Shown here in pieces: positions 53,871-62,526 of a DNA stretch of 64,000 nt (position 1 is the first letter of the stretch; every line of letters begins with the position of its first letter). The notes beneath the pieces are model-generated. The model made no database searches, was not told where the DNA came from, and saw nothing but the letters and a program-made list of their open reading frames with translations. The stretch comes from WRGA01 sp031553395. GTDB taxonomy: Bacteria > Bacteroidota > Bacteroidia > Bacteroidales > WRGA01. The stretch spans positions 1-64,000 of the forward strand of contig JAVBLR010000011.1 of assembly GCA_031553395.1 (NCBI GenBank), read 5' to 3'. Made by a program: the position numbers and the translations under genes.

Positions 53871-54518
53871 TTACTCTTCTGTTGACTCAATATCTTCTTT
53901 GTTTTCAGCAATTTCTTTCTTAACTGGTTTTTCAACCTTTTCTTTAGTTGAACTTGATGAAGATGAAGAACTTGCTACTGCTTTCTTTTTAGGGCTAAGC
54001 ATAACGATCATCCTTTTTCCCTCCAATAAAGGGAGCTGGTCAACTTTAGCATAATCCTCCAAATCGTTGGCAAAACGAAGTAAAAGCACTTCTCCTTGTT
54101 GTTTGAAAAGAATCGAACGCCCTTTAAAAAATACATAAGCTTTTACCTTCGCTCCTTCTTCCAAAAAACTTTTAGCATGTTTCAACTTGAAGTTATAATC
54201 GTGATCATCAGTTTGAGGTCCGAATCGAATCTCTTTTACAACGATCTTAGTTGTTTTTGCTTTTTGTTCTTTTTGACGTTTCTTTTGTTGGTAAAGAAAT
54301 TTTTGATAATCAGTAATTCTACAAACAGGGGGAACGGCATTCGGTGAAATCTCAACAAGGTCCAGTTCCAATTCATCTGCAATACGTAAAGCTTCAGCTA
54401 TCGGATAAACTCCTACCTCTACATTGTCACCCACTAAACGAACTTCTTTTTCACGGATACGGTTATTTATCCGGTACAGCTCTTTCGCACTTTCTTTCTT
54501 AAATCTGTCGTTTCTCAT
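53871..54518 (-). CDS. infC: Translation initiation factor IF-3
   Basis: IF-3 of 215 residues. The N-domain shows NNRIREKEVRLVGDN and the linker/C-domain KTTKIVVKEIRFGPQTDDHDYNFKLKHA, FLEEGAKVKAYVFFKGR and RMIVMLSPKK. After the normal end the chain continues with eight serines and a Lys/Glu-rich tail ending DIESTEE, an extension of about 35 residues. The start is ATG here rather than the rare ATT used in E. coli. First gene of the ribosomal operon behind thrS. Confidence 0.97.
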   Translation of the reverse strand: MRNDRFKKESAKELYRINNRIREKEVRLVGDNVEVGVYPIAEALRIADELELDLVEISPNAVPPVCRITDYQKFLYQQKKRQKEQKAKTTKIVVKEIRFGPQTDDHDYNFKLKHAKSFLEEGAKVKAYVFFKGRSILFKQQGEVLLLRFANDLEDYAKVDQLPLLEGKRMIVMLSPKKKAVASSSSSSSSTKEKVEKPVKKEIAENKEDIESTEE

Positions 54519-54560
54519 TCAAAAAACTTTAAATAAATTCCTCCTGTTTTTAAATTTGTT

Positions 54561-54615
54561 ATTCGTTATTAGTTGGTAGCAATCAAAATATCAGGTACTA
54601 CCAATTATTATTCAT
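54561..54615. repeat. ATTCGTTATTAGTTGGTAG hairpin between thrS and infC
   Basis: The arm at 54561-54579 pairs imperfectly with 54597-54615 in the 179-bp spacer. It could attenuate read-through from thrS into infC. Confidence 0.55.
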
Positions 54616-54697
54616 TATTTATAAACATAAGAAAAAGCAATTTGTTTATGTCTATGCAAATTTCTTAATTGACTCTGTCGATTCTTCGAATTCTTAA

Positions 54698-56641
54698 TTA
54701 ATTAAAAACCATTGCTTTTTCAACTTCTTCATTTAAAAGAGCGGCAAAGGTAGTAATTTTCATCGAACCTTTATCACCTTCACCCTGTTTTCTTACAGAA
54801 ACTTCTTCATTTTCTGCTTCTTTTTCACCAACTATCAATAAATAGGGAATTCTTTTCAATTCATTATCGCGAATTTTTCTTCCGATTTTTTCGTTTCTAT
54901 CATCAACAATAGCACGAATATCTTTCATTCCCAAATCTTTAGCAACTTTATAAGCATAATCGTTGAATTTTTCACTGATAGGAAGAATAACGACTTGGTC
55001 AGGCGTTAACCATAATGGGAATTTACCGGCAGTATGTTCGATTAACACAGCTACAAAACGTTCCATTGAACCAAACGGTGCACGGTGAATCATTACCGGC
55101 CGATGTTTTTGATTATCACTTCCGGTATATTCCAATTCAAAACGTTCGGGTAAATTATAATCAACCTGAATGGTTCCCAATTGCCAACGGCGTCCCAATG
55201 CATCTTTCACCATAAAATCCAATTTCGGGCCATAAAACGCCGCTTCACCTAACTCAACAGTTGCCTTCAAGCCCTTTTCTTCACAAGCTTCCACAATCGC
55301 TCGTTCGGCCTTATCCCAATTTTCATCGCTTCCGATATATTTTTCTTTATTATTAGGGTCACGTAATGATATTTGCGCTTCAAAATTTTCAAAATCCAAC
55401 GCTTTGAAAATAATAAAGATAATATCCATCACTTTCAAGAATTCATCTTTCAATTGGTCGGGACGACAGAAAAGGTGTGCATCATCCTGAGTAAATCCGC
55501 GAACACGAGTCAATCCGTGCAATTCCCCACTTTGTTCGTAGCGATAAACTGTACCGAATTCTGCTAAACGAAGCGGTAAATCTTTATACGAACGAGGAAA
55601 TGCCTTAAATATCTCGCAGTGGTGAGGACAGTTCATCGGTTTCAACAAAAATTCTTCACCTTCTTCAGGTGTATGAATCGGCTGAAAAGAATCTTTTCCA
55701 TATTTGGCATAATGCCCTGAAGTTACATATAATTCTTTTTGTCCAATATGCGGTGTAATTACTTGCTCATAACCAAATTGTTTCTGAATACGTTTCAAGA
55801 AGTCTTCCAACCGATTGCGAAGCGCCGTTCCTTTCGGCAACCACAAAGGCAAACCCTGTCCGACAGCTTTCGAAAACATAAACAATTCGAGTTCTTTTCC
55901 GATTTTACGATGGTCACGTTTTTTTGCTTCTTCCAATAAAACGAGATATTCATCCAACATTTTCTTTTTCGGGAAAGTAACACCGTAAATACGAGTCAAT
56001 TGCTTGCGTTTTTCATCACCACGCCAATATGCGCCGGCAACGCTTGTCAGTTTTATTGCTTTAATTGCAGATGTATCAGGCAGGTGCGGGCCACGACATA
56101 AATCGGTAAAATTTCCTTGCGTATATGTACTGATTGTACCATCTTCCAAATCAGAAATTAATTCGACTTTATATTCATCGTGTTTATCTCCGAAGAATTT
56201 TAATGCTTCGGTTTTGCTTATTTCTGCACGAACAATCGGCTCTTTTTTCGCAGCCAATTCAGCCATTTTTGCTTCGATAGCCGCCAAATCACCTTCTTTA
56301 ATTACAACACCATCACCCGGATCAACATCATAATAAAATCCTGTTTCGATAGCAGGTCCGATTCCGAATTTAATTCCAGGGTACAACTCTTGCAACGCCT
56401 CAGCCATCAAGTGAGCCGACGAGTGCCAAAAAGCATGTTGAGCCTCTTTATCTTCCCATTTGTGCAACTTTATCAAAGCATCTTCATTGATGGGGCGGCT
56501 CAAATCCCAAATTTGTCCGTTAACTGTTGCAGCTAACACATCTTGCGCCAAGCGCGGACTGATGCTTTCTGCTATCTGTAAAGCAGTTGTGCCTTTGGAA
56601 AATTCTTTAACCGAATTATCGGGGAATGTTATTTTTATCAT
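54698..56641 (-). CDS. thrS: Threonine--tRNA ligase
   Basis: Class II synthetase of 647 residues. TGS domain (1-60), editing/SAD domain with HSSAHLMAEAL (His-x3-His) and CRGPHLPDT, catalytic core with MNCPHHCEIF (zinc Cys), TRVRGFTQDDAHLF (motif 2) and HRAPFGSMERFVAVLIEH (motif 3), and anticodon-binding domain to the C-terminus. Editing and catalytic residues appear intact. The gene order thrS-infC-rpmI-rplT is a widely conserved translation cluster. Confidence 0.98.
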   Translation of the reverse strand: MIKITFPDNSVKEFSKGTTALQIAESISPRLAQDVLAATVNGQIWDLSRPINEDALIKLHKWEDKEAQHAFWHSSAHLMAEALQELYPGIKFGIGPAIETGFYYDVDPGDGVVIKEGDLAAIEAKMAELAAKKEPIVRAEISKTEALKFFGDKHDEYKVELISDLEDGTISTYTQGNFTDLCRGPHLPDTSAIKAIKLTSVAGAYWRGDEKRKQLTRIYGVTFPKKKMLDEYLVLLEEAKKRDHRKIGKELELFMFSKAVGQGLPLWLPKGTALRNRLEDFLKRIQKQFGYEQVITPHIGQKELYVTSGHYAKYGKDSFQPIHTPEEGEEFLLKPMNCPHHCEIFKAFPRSYKDLPLRLAEFGTVYRYEQSGELHGLTRVRGFTQDDAHLFCRPDQLKDEFLKVMDIIFIIFKALDFENFEAQISLRDPNNKEKYIGSDENWDKAERAIVEACEEKGLKATVELGEAAFYGPKLDFMVKDALGRRWQLGTIQVDYNLPERFELEYTGSDNQKHRPVMIHRAPFGSMERFVAVLIEHTAGKFPLWLTPDQVVILPISEKFNDYAYKVAKDLGMKDIRAIVDDRNEKIGRKIRDNELKRIPYLLIVGEKEAENEEVSVRKQGEGDKGSMKITTFAALLNEEVEKAMVFN

Positions 56642-56666
56642 ATCGAATATTTTGCAAAATGAAGTG

Positions 56667-56674
56667 CAAAATTA
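56667..56674 (-). promoter_or_regulatory. -7 box (TAATTTTG) for thrS
   Basis: Minus-strand TAATTTTG fits TAnnTTTG, 26 bp before the thrS ATG. No T-box leader is visible. Confidence 0.45.
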
Positions 56675-56751
56675 ATATAATTTTCGGAAATGACAATCAG
56701 AAAAGAAACGAGTTGACGAGATACAAAATATAACTGAATTAGTAGAATTTT

Positions 56752-56828
56752 TACCACAAAAAACACAAAGAATTAATAATAAATTTTCTTTGTGTCCTTT
56801 GTGAAAACCCTCGTGTACCTTGTGGTTT
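56752..56828. repeat. CACAAAG/CTTTGTG intergenic repeat
   Basis: ACCACAAAAAACACAAAGAA pairs with TTCTTTGTGTCCTTTGTG and CTTGTGGTTT on the right. It lies downstream of the alcohol dehydrogenase gene and could end its transcript. Confidence 0.65.
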
Positions 56829-56830
56829 TA

Positions 56831-57883
56831 TTACTTTTTCAGCGAAGCCATATCTATCACAAAACGGTAATGCACATCACCTTTTTCCAAACGGACAAAA
56901 GCTTCATTTGCCTGGTCAATATTTATCATTTCAATTTCGGCCGTAATATTGTTTTTGGCGCAGAAATCAAGCATTTCCTGTGTTTCGGCAATTCCACCAA
57001 TATTGGAACCGGAAAAGCTTTTACGTCCTTTTACTAGATTGAATGCTCCAACGGGAAGCGGTTCTACAGGTAATCCGACCAAAACCAATGCTCCATCCAC
57101 TTTCAGCAGATTCAGATAAACATTCACGTCGTGTTTGGCCGAAACAGTATCCAGAATCATATCCAATTTAGACTGTTTTTTCATTTGTTCGGGATCTGTG
57201 GAAAGCGTTACTTCGTCGGCACCTAATCGTTTAGCATCCGCCGCTTTCGAGGCTGAAGTTGTAAATACGGTTACATGTGCACCCATCGCCTTGGCTATTT
57301 TAATGGCTAAGTGTCCCAATCCGCCGATACCGATAATACCTACTTTCTTACCCACTCCCATATGCCAATGTTTGAGCGGCGAATAAACGGTAATTCCCGC
57401 ACAAAGCAGCGGTGCAGCTGACGGTAAATCAAGCGTTTCGGGAACATACAACACGTAATTCTCGTTTGCTACAATGGTCTCCGAAAATCCACCGTAGGTT
57501 TGTCCACCCGAGATTCGGTCGGGAGAATTGAAAACCATTGTGGTTTCCACTTCGCAAAACTGTTCTTCCCCTTCTTCGCAATATTCGCATTTGCCACAGG
57601 AATCAACAATACATCCTATTGCAGCTAAATCGCCGATTTTGAATTTGCTTACATGGTTGCCTGTTTTTGTTATTTTACCTACAATCTCGTGCCCGGGTAC
57701 AAGCGGATAAACGGCATTATGCCATTCATTCCGTACAGAATGAAGATCGGAGTGACAAATACCGCAATAGAGGATTTCGATTTCAACATCATGCGAAAGC
57801 AATTCTCTTCGTTGAACATTCAACGCTTTCATAGGTGCATCAGCAGCTACGGCTCCGAATGCTTTGGTATTTTTTGTTTCCAT
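56831..57883 (-). CDS. Zinc-dependent NAD(P) alcohol dehydrogenase
   Basis: Medium-chain dehydrogenase of 350 residues, close to YahK/cinnamyl-alcohol types that reduce aldehydes with NADPH. The catalytic zinc site is CGICHSDLH with GHEIVGKI. The structural zinc is held by four Cys in CGKCEYCEEGEEQFC. The nucleotide fold is GIGGLGHLAIKIAKAMG. It is followed downstream by no gene on its strand and preceded by a spacer holding the 58.0-kb repeat remnant. Aldehyde detoxification is a likely role beside the aldo/keto reductase. Confidence 0.94.
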   Translation of the reverse strand: METKNTKAFGAVAADAPMKALNVQRRELLSHDVEIEILYCGICHSDLHSVRNEWHNAVYPLVPGHEIVGKITKTGNHVSKFKIGDLAAIGCIVDSCGKCEYCEEGEEQFCEVETTMVFNSPDRISGGQTYGGFSETIVANENYVLYVPETLDLPSAAPLLCAGITVYSPLKHWHMGVGKKVGIIGIGGLGHLAIKIAKAMGAHVTVFTTSASKAADAKRLGADEVTLSTDPEQMKKQSKLDMILDTVSAKHDVNVYLNLLKVDGALVLVGLPVEPLPVGAFNLVKGRKSFSGSNIGGIAETQEMLDFCAKNNITAEIEMINIDQANEAFVRLEKGDVHYRFVIDMASLKK

Positions 57884-57941
57884 ATTATAATTTGTTTTTG
57901 TGATTATCTACATAACAAATAATTATACTTCCGGTTTATAA

Positions 57942-58110
57942 ATTTGTCAAAAATACTTCAATCACATTATTTGTGAATTTCTGCAAAAAGTTTTGACAAT
58001 CAACTGAAATATATCTTTTATTATAATGAGCATATAAAAATAAGGCAAGAATTGCAAGAGTAGGTTTTCCTTACGGCTCAAATGATTTTGTTGAAAAGTT
58101 CAAGTGAAAC
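57942..58110 (+). pseudogene. Remnant of the element at 62.96-63.54 kb (ORF tail plus 3' region)
   Basis: Bases 57991-58110 match 63420-63540 at roughly four in five positions by eye. Just before this, a 22-codon frame (57942-58007) reads ICQKYFNHIICEFLQKVLTIN. It resembles VEKCFNFFVCEYQKKSF at the end of the small basic ORF at 63181, with conservative replacements (E/Q, V/I, Y/F). The rest of that ORF and the leader are missing here. Both copies are followed by a CGCAAAGGACGC-type repeat. Confidence 0.6.
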
Positions 58111-58143
58111 TTTATGTCAATGAGGTTATATTAAAAGTTCTTT

Positions 58144-58252
58144 TTTACCGCAAAGGACGCTAAGAATATCGCAAGGGACGCAAAAAAATAAGATGCTTAT
58201 TTATAGCAAATTCGTACTTTGCGAAAATCTTTGTGCCCCTTGCGGTTATACT
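58144..58252. repeat. CGCAAAGGACGC inverted repeat
   Basis: TTACCGCAAAGGACGCTAAG on the left and CTTTGTGCCCCTTGCGGTTA on the right are imperfect inverted copies. A related copy is at 63540-63626. Confidence 0.7.
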
Positions 58253-58258
58253 CTTTTT

Positions 58259-58690
58259 TCAGGATAAATGAACATTAATTCTCATTCTCGCAATAAACTC
58301 CTCTATCAACGGAAGAATAGCTTCTACGGATTCCTCTTCACAACAAAGTTTCTCTATCGGACACCAATCAGTTTTTGTTCGATTTTCGATAAAGGAAACT
58401 TCTTTCTCAAATGATACTTTTATATCCGATTTATGCAGAATTTGCAAGGCGGGAGTGCTAATCACATCTGCATACAATTCGTTGACACCGCCCAATATCA
58501 TCAAAGTGGCAGCTCCTTTACCTACCACTTTGTCAGCTACCGAAGCTCCTATCAAAAAAGCAGATTCATTTTTATATAATTCGTATAAATCGGCTATGCC
58601 TCTTTGCGAGAAATTTCGTATTTCTCCGTTTCTTATAACGCAGGAATAATTTCCTTCGTGCAATATTCGGATAAGTTCCGTCATTATCAT
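58259..58690 (-). CDS. DUF1893 domain-containing protein
   Basis: A 143-residue protein of the DUF1893 family (deaminase-like fold). Family features are SCVIRNGEIRNFSQRGIADLYELY, FLIGASVADKVVGKGAATLMILGGV and YADVISTPALQIL. It carries a C-terminal Cys-containing extension (DWCPIEKLCCEEES), which might hold metal. Its ATG overlaps the aldo/keto reductase stop by four bases (ATGA). Function unknown; coupling points to the same redox pathway. Confidence 0.88.
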   Translation of the reverse strand: MIMTELIRILHEGNYSCVIRNGEIRNFSQRGIADLYELYKNESAFLIGASVADKVVGKGAATLMILGGVNELYADVISTPALQILHKSDIKVSFEKEVSFIENRTKTDWCPIEKLCCEEESVEAILPLIEEFIARMRINVHLS

Positions 58691-60081
58691 TTATTTATAA
58701 AAACCGTTTTTTTCTTTAATTGTTCTGCATACAAATCGATACGTTGCATTTCTTTCGGAATATTGATATTTTGCGGACAATGCGGCTTACATATTCCACA
58801 ACCGATACAATGGTCGGCCTGACGAAGCTTGGGCACAGTACGGTCATAACCAACTAAAAAGGCTTTTCGTGCTTCTGTATAGTTTTTGTCATTCGAACTT
58901 TTCAGTTTTTCGCCTGAGCTGATAATACGATTGTAATGACCGAAAACAGCAGGAATGTCAAGTCCGTACGGGCAAGGCATACAGTACTGACATTCATTAC
59001 ATTGCACATAATCATTGTTAAGCATGATTTCGGTAACCTTTTCCAATGCCTCGTATTCTTGTTTATCTAAAGGTTTCAGCGGAGAATAAGAACGGATATT
59101 TTCCTGCAAATGTTCCATATACACCATGCCGCTCAGTACGGTTAGCACACTTTCGGGATTTCCTGCATAGCGGAATGCCCAAGTTGCAGAACTGTCTTCG
59201 GGATGCATTGTTTTGAGAACGTTCAATGCTTGTGAGCCCAAACGAGACAAACGTCCTCCCAACAGCGGCTCCATAATTACGGCGGGCACCTTTCGTTTTT
59301 CCAATTCGCCTAACAGATATTCGGCATTGGTATTCCGACCCGTTGCATGTTGCCAGTCTATGTAATTAAGTTGAATTTGAGCAAAATCCCATTGAATATC
59401 CAACGAAAGCAAATAATCATACACCTCGATATCGCCGTGATATGACCAACCCAAATTACGAATACGACCCGCTTTCCGCTCTTTCAACAAAAAGTCCAAG
59501 ATACCGTTATCAATAAACCGTTCACGAAAATCTTTCATGCCGCCCATACCTATTCCGTGAAGCAAATAATAATCGAGATAATCTACCTGCAAATCTTTCA
59601 TCGACTTGTGGTACAAAGCAATGGATTTTTCACGACTTCTTGAAGCAGGGTCGAAATTGGACATCTTGGTGGCAATAAAGAATTTGTCGCGCGAATGACG
59701 TTTCAGTGCAATTCCTGTTGCCGTTTCTGACCAACCACGCACGTATACGGGAGATGTATCAAAATAATTTACGCCATGCTCAATCGCATAATCAACCAAT
59801 TCGTTTACTGCATCCTGGTCAACTTCCTCTTCACCCTTGTCGTTGGTACGCAAAGGCCAACGCATGCAACCGAAGCCGAGTAACGATACTTTATCCCCCG
59901 TATACGGATTAATGCGGTATGTCATTTTATCCGTAGGCACTTCGCCTATTGCTCCGCCTTCGGCTGATACTTTGTTATTCGGTTTACATCCGTACATGGT
60001 TGCCGCAGCAGCAACGGAACCTGCTCCCAATGTTTTCAAAAAACTTCTACGGCTTATATTTTTTTTGCTTTTTTCTTTCAT
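58687..60081 (-). CDS. Exported aldo/keto reductase with C-terminal ferredoxin domain
   Basis: A 464-residue protein. A Tat signal (ISRRSFLKTLGAGSVAAAA) ends at TMYGC, so it may also be lipidated at that Cys. The AKR barrel shows LGFGCMRWPL, GVNYFDTSPVYVRGWSE (Asp and Tyr of the catalytic set), LDYYLLHGIG (His) and a C-terminal cofactor region. Two [4Fe-4S] motifs follow: CNECQYCMPCPYG and CIGCGICKPHCPQ. Export of a folded cofactor enzyme fits Tat. It probably receives electrons from the polyferredoxin encoded just upstream. Confidence 0.9.
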   Translation of the reverse strand: MKEKSKKNISRRSFLKTLGAGSVAAAATMYGCKPNNKVSAEGGAIGEVPTDKMTYRINPYTGDKVSLLGFGCMRWPLRTNDKGEEEVDQDAVNELVDYAIEHGVNYFDTSPVYVRGWSETATGIALKRHSRDKFFIATKMSNFDPASRSREKSIALYHKSMKDLQVDYLDYYLLHGIGMGGMKDFRERFIDNGILDFLLKERKAGRIRNLGWSYHGDIEVYDYLLSLDIQWDFAQIQLNYIDWQHATGRNTNAEYLLGELEKRKVPAVIMEPLLGGRLSRLGSQALNVLKTMHPEDSSATWAFRYAGNPESVLTVLSGMVYMEHLQENIRSYSPLKPLDKQEYEALEKVTEIMLNNDYVQCNECQYCMPCPYGLDIPAVFGHYNRIISSGEKLKSSNDKNYTEARKAFLVGYDRTVPKLRQADHCIGCGICKPHCPQNINIPKEMQRIDLYAEQLKKKTVFINK

Positions 60082-60147
60082 ATTAATTTACTGATGTTAC
60101 GCAATTAATTTAGTTGAAAAACCGAAAGGCTTGAAAAGCCAAATCAT

Positions 60148-60300
60148 CATAACCGTAGGTAAGCGTAGCGCAGCCTGCGGATAATAGAAGCAACATAAAC
60201 TCTGCCTGAAAGGCAGGACTGAATTGAAAATAAAAATCCTGCCTTTCAGGCAGAGGTCTGTATGTATCGCTCAACCGCAGGTCGTTGACCTACGGTTATG
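60148..60300. repeat. Nested inverted repeat (ACCGTAGGT / CTGCCTGAAAGGCAG)
   Basis: Outer arms CATAACCGTAGGT (60148-60160) and ACCTACGGTTATG (60288-60300). Inner copies of CTGCCTGAAAGGCAGG (60202-60217) and its complement (60238-60253) are themselves palindromic. It fills the spacer 60082-60426, which has no gene. Confidence 0.8.
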
Positions 60301-60426
60301 AAAATCAAGCCTTATCAGACTAAATTCACAATAACAAGATAGGTATGTAGCATCTGTTTATTTAGTTGAAAGTGTTTTGTTCATTGAAATTGAAAATAGA
60401 GATGTTGTGTCACTTTCAACTTTCAA

Positions 60427-61941
60427 TTAAACACTGTGATGGCGCAGGTTTCCTTCTACATAGATAGCGCTGAACGGACGTGCAGGACATAAGTTCTCAC
60501 AAGCCCCGCAACCGATGCACAATTCTTTATCAACGACAGGTATTTTCAACGAATCGCTGTAGCCCGGGTTACGGTCTACCAACGTAATAGCACCCGTAGG
60601 ACAATGGTGTTCACAGTTATTACATTGTATTTCGTCGGTATTTACTACACAGTTGTCTTTAATCCAAACGGCTAATCCTATGGCAATGGCTGATTTATCG
60701 GCAGTAGTAACAGTATTGATAGCCTTAGTCGGACAAACTTGCGAACATTCAGTGCATTCGGGACGACAATATCCCCGTTCGTACGACATCTCGGGCTGCA
60801 TCAAAGTCAATAATTTATTTGACGGACGCAAAACGTTATTGGGGCAGGATGAAATACAAAGCTGACAGGCTGTACAATGCTGTTTGAGATTAGCTAACCC
60901 CAATGCACCCGGGGGTACAATCGGCATTTTTCGATCAGGGATTTTTTTGTCTTCAATTGCCGCCAATCCTCCATCAACTTGTAATTGTTGTGCTTTTAAA
61001 GCGCTTCCTACAGTTAGTATTGTCATTATGGATAAGGCGTTACGTCGCGACATATCAGGATTATTTTCCTTTGTCTCTGAATTTTTTTTCTCGGTTTGCA
61101 ATGCTTGTTTTTCCGTTTTATTCGAAAAACGATAACTCATCGCACTAAACTTACAACTCTCTATACAATTGAAACAACTTACGCAACGGCTGTAGTCTAT
61201 ATACAAGTTTTTGGAATCAATGCAAGATGCTTTACAGCGTCGTTCGCAAAGTTGACAATGTGTACATTTTTCCTTATCGAATGCTACTTTAAAAATCGAA
61301 AAACGAGAAATAAATCCGAGAAAAGTACCGACGGGACAAATCGTATTGCAATATGTCCGTCCGTTACGCCAGGCAAGTATTCCAACGATTACGAATGTGG
61401 CAATTGCAACGCCTAAAGTTGCTCCGCTTTTTATCCAAACATCAGTCGTGTAAAAAGCATAACTCTCAGCACGTTCAGCAAAAAAAGCAAGCAGGTTATT
61501 ACCCCAACGATATATGGGGGTAAATAATTCGGAAGCTATTCGTCCATAAGCGGCATAAGGGTCGAGCAATGATACCACAACGCTTGTTCCCGCTATCATA
61601 GCAATGACAAACACAATCAACACTCCATAACGCAACCACGACAAAGCCGCCGAATAGCAAAAACGGTTTTTCTTTCCTTTTCTTTTGCCCGCCAAACGAG
61701 AGATACCGTCCTGAAAAACACCCAAAGGGCAAATAACCGAACAATAAATTCGTCCGAATAATAATGTTAGGATAACAAGACCTGCTACCACTCCTGCATT
61801 AACAGCCAACACAGCAGGTACTAACTGAATCTTAGCCAACCAACCGAACCAAAGATGAAGCGTTCCCGTAAAATCAAGAAACAGCAACGTGATAAGCGTA
61901 AAGAAAAGAACTCCAAAAGTTATTCTGATTTTTTTAAGCAT
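60427..61941 (-). CDS. Membrane polyferredoxin (NapH/CcoG-like 4Fe-4S protein)
   Basis: A 504-residue iron-sulfur membrane protein. Several N-terminal helices carry the two NapH-type motifs GRIYCSVICPLG and GRTYCNTICPVG. After the helices come at least six cysteine clusters: CTHCQLCERRCKASC, CVSCFNCIESC, CTACQLCISSCPN, CTECSQVCP, CNNCEHHCP and CIGCGACENLCP. This layout moves electrons across the inner membrane, here probably to the exported flavodoxin and aldo/keto reductase. A short Tat-like SRRNALSIMTILTV segment in the middle is unusual and may be a remnant of a fused periplasmic ferredoxin. Confidence 0.92.
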   Translation of the reverse strand: MLKKIRITFGVLFFTLITLLFLDFTGTLHLWFGWLAKIQLVPAVLAVNAGVVAGLVILTLLFGRIYCSVICPLGVFQDGISRLAGKRKGKKNRFCYSAALSWLRYGVLIVFVIAMIAGTSVVVSLLDPYAAYGRIASELFTPIYRWGNNLLAFFAERAESYAFYTTDVWIKSGATLGVAIATFVIVGILAWRNGRTYCNTICPVGTFLGFISRFSIFKVAFDKEKCTHCQLCERRCKASCIDSKNLYIDYSRCVSCFNCIESCKFSAMSYRFSNKTEKQALQTEKKNSETKENNPDMSRRNALSIMTILTVGSALKAQQLQVDGGLAAIEDKKIPDRKMPIVPPGALGLANLKQHCTACQLCISSCPNNVLRPSNKLLTLMQPEMSYERGYCRPECTECSQVCPTKAINTVTTADKSAIAIGLAVWIKDNCVVNTDEIQCNNCEHHCPTGAITLVDRNPGYSDSLKIPVVDKELCIGCGACENLCPARPFSAIYVEGNLRHHSV

Positions 61942-61944
61942 GAA

Positions 61945-62508
61945 TTATTTTTTTATCATATCAATTTCGCGTAACCATTTCAAGACATCGGCTTGTGCAT
62001 TTTTCACGGAACCGCCACGAATGGGAAGCCCGTCCAAAACCGTTGATTTGGGACAAAGTTTTTTAATGTCCGATACACTGCGTCCCATACGCGAACCTTC
62101 ATGCGTTATAAACGGAACAATTGTTTTACCATCCAATTTGTAGGTTGATAAAAATGTAGCCACGGGAGGAGCAATAGTACTCCACCAGTTGGGTGAACCC
62201 ACAAAAATAACATCATATTTTTGAATATTGTCTATTTTTGATTTCAACGGAGGACGATAATCGGCATTGATTTCTTTTTTGGCTTGATCTACGCAAGCAT
62301 TGTAATCTTTGGGATATGCTTTTTCGGGAACGATTTCAAAGATATCGGCGTCCGTAGCATTTTTGATTTGAGTCGCTATTTCGCGGGTATTTCCGCTCCA
62401 CGAGTAATATACAACCAATATTTTTTTGTTGGTCGATGCCGATTGTGCATTCGTATTATGCAGCGATAAAAAAATGAGTAATGCGGTAAATAATAATTTG
62501 ATTCTCAT
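61945..62508 (-). CDS. Exported flavodoxin
   Basis: A 187-residue flavodoxin with a signal peptide (MRIKLLFTALLIFLSLHNTN, cleavage near A-QSAS). The FMN phosphate loop is SWSGNTREIA, and VGSPNWWSTIAPPV holds the ring-stacking aromatic residues. Export of a flavodoxin to the periplasm is unusual compared with classic cytoplasmic ones but recurs in Bacteroidota clusters of this kind. It starts 18 bp after the cupin gene and ends 3 bp before the polyferredoxin, so all three are one operon. Confidence 0.9.
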   Translation of the reverse strand: MRIKLLFTALLIFLSLHNTNAQSASTNKKILVVYYSWSGNTREIATQIKNATDADIFEIVPEKAYPKDYNACVDQAKKEINADYRPPLKSKIDNIQKYDVIFVGSPNWWSTIAPPVATFLSTYKLDGKTIVPFITHEGSRMGRSVSDIKKLCPKSTVLDGLPIRGGSVKNAQADVLKWLREIDMIKK

Positions 62509-62526
62509 AATAATATTCCTCTTTGT

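Noticed and set aside
57991..58030. TTGACA...TATAAT as an ordinary sigma70 promoter
   Set aside because: The spacing is about 23 bp rather than 17, and this phylum uses TAnnTTTG boxes.
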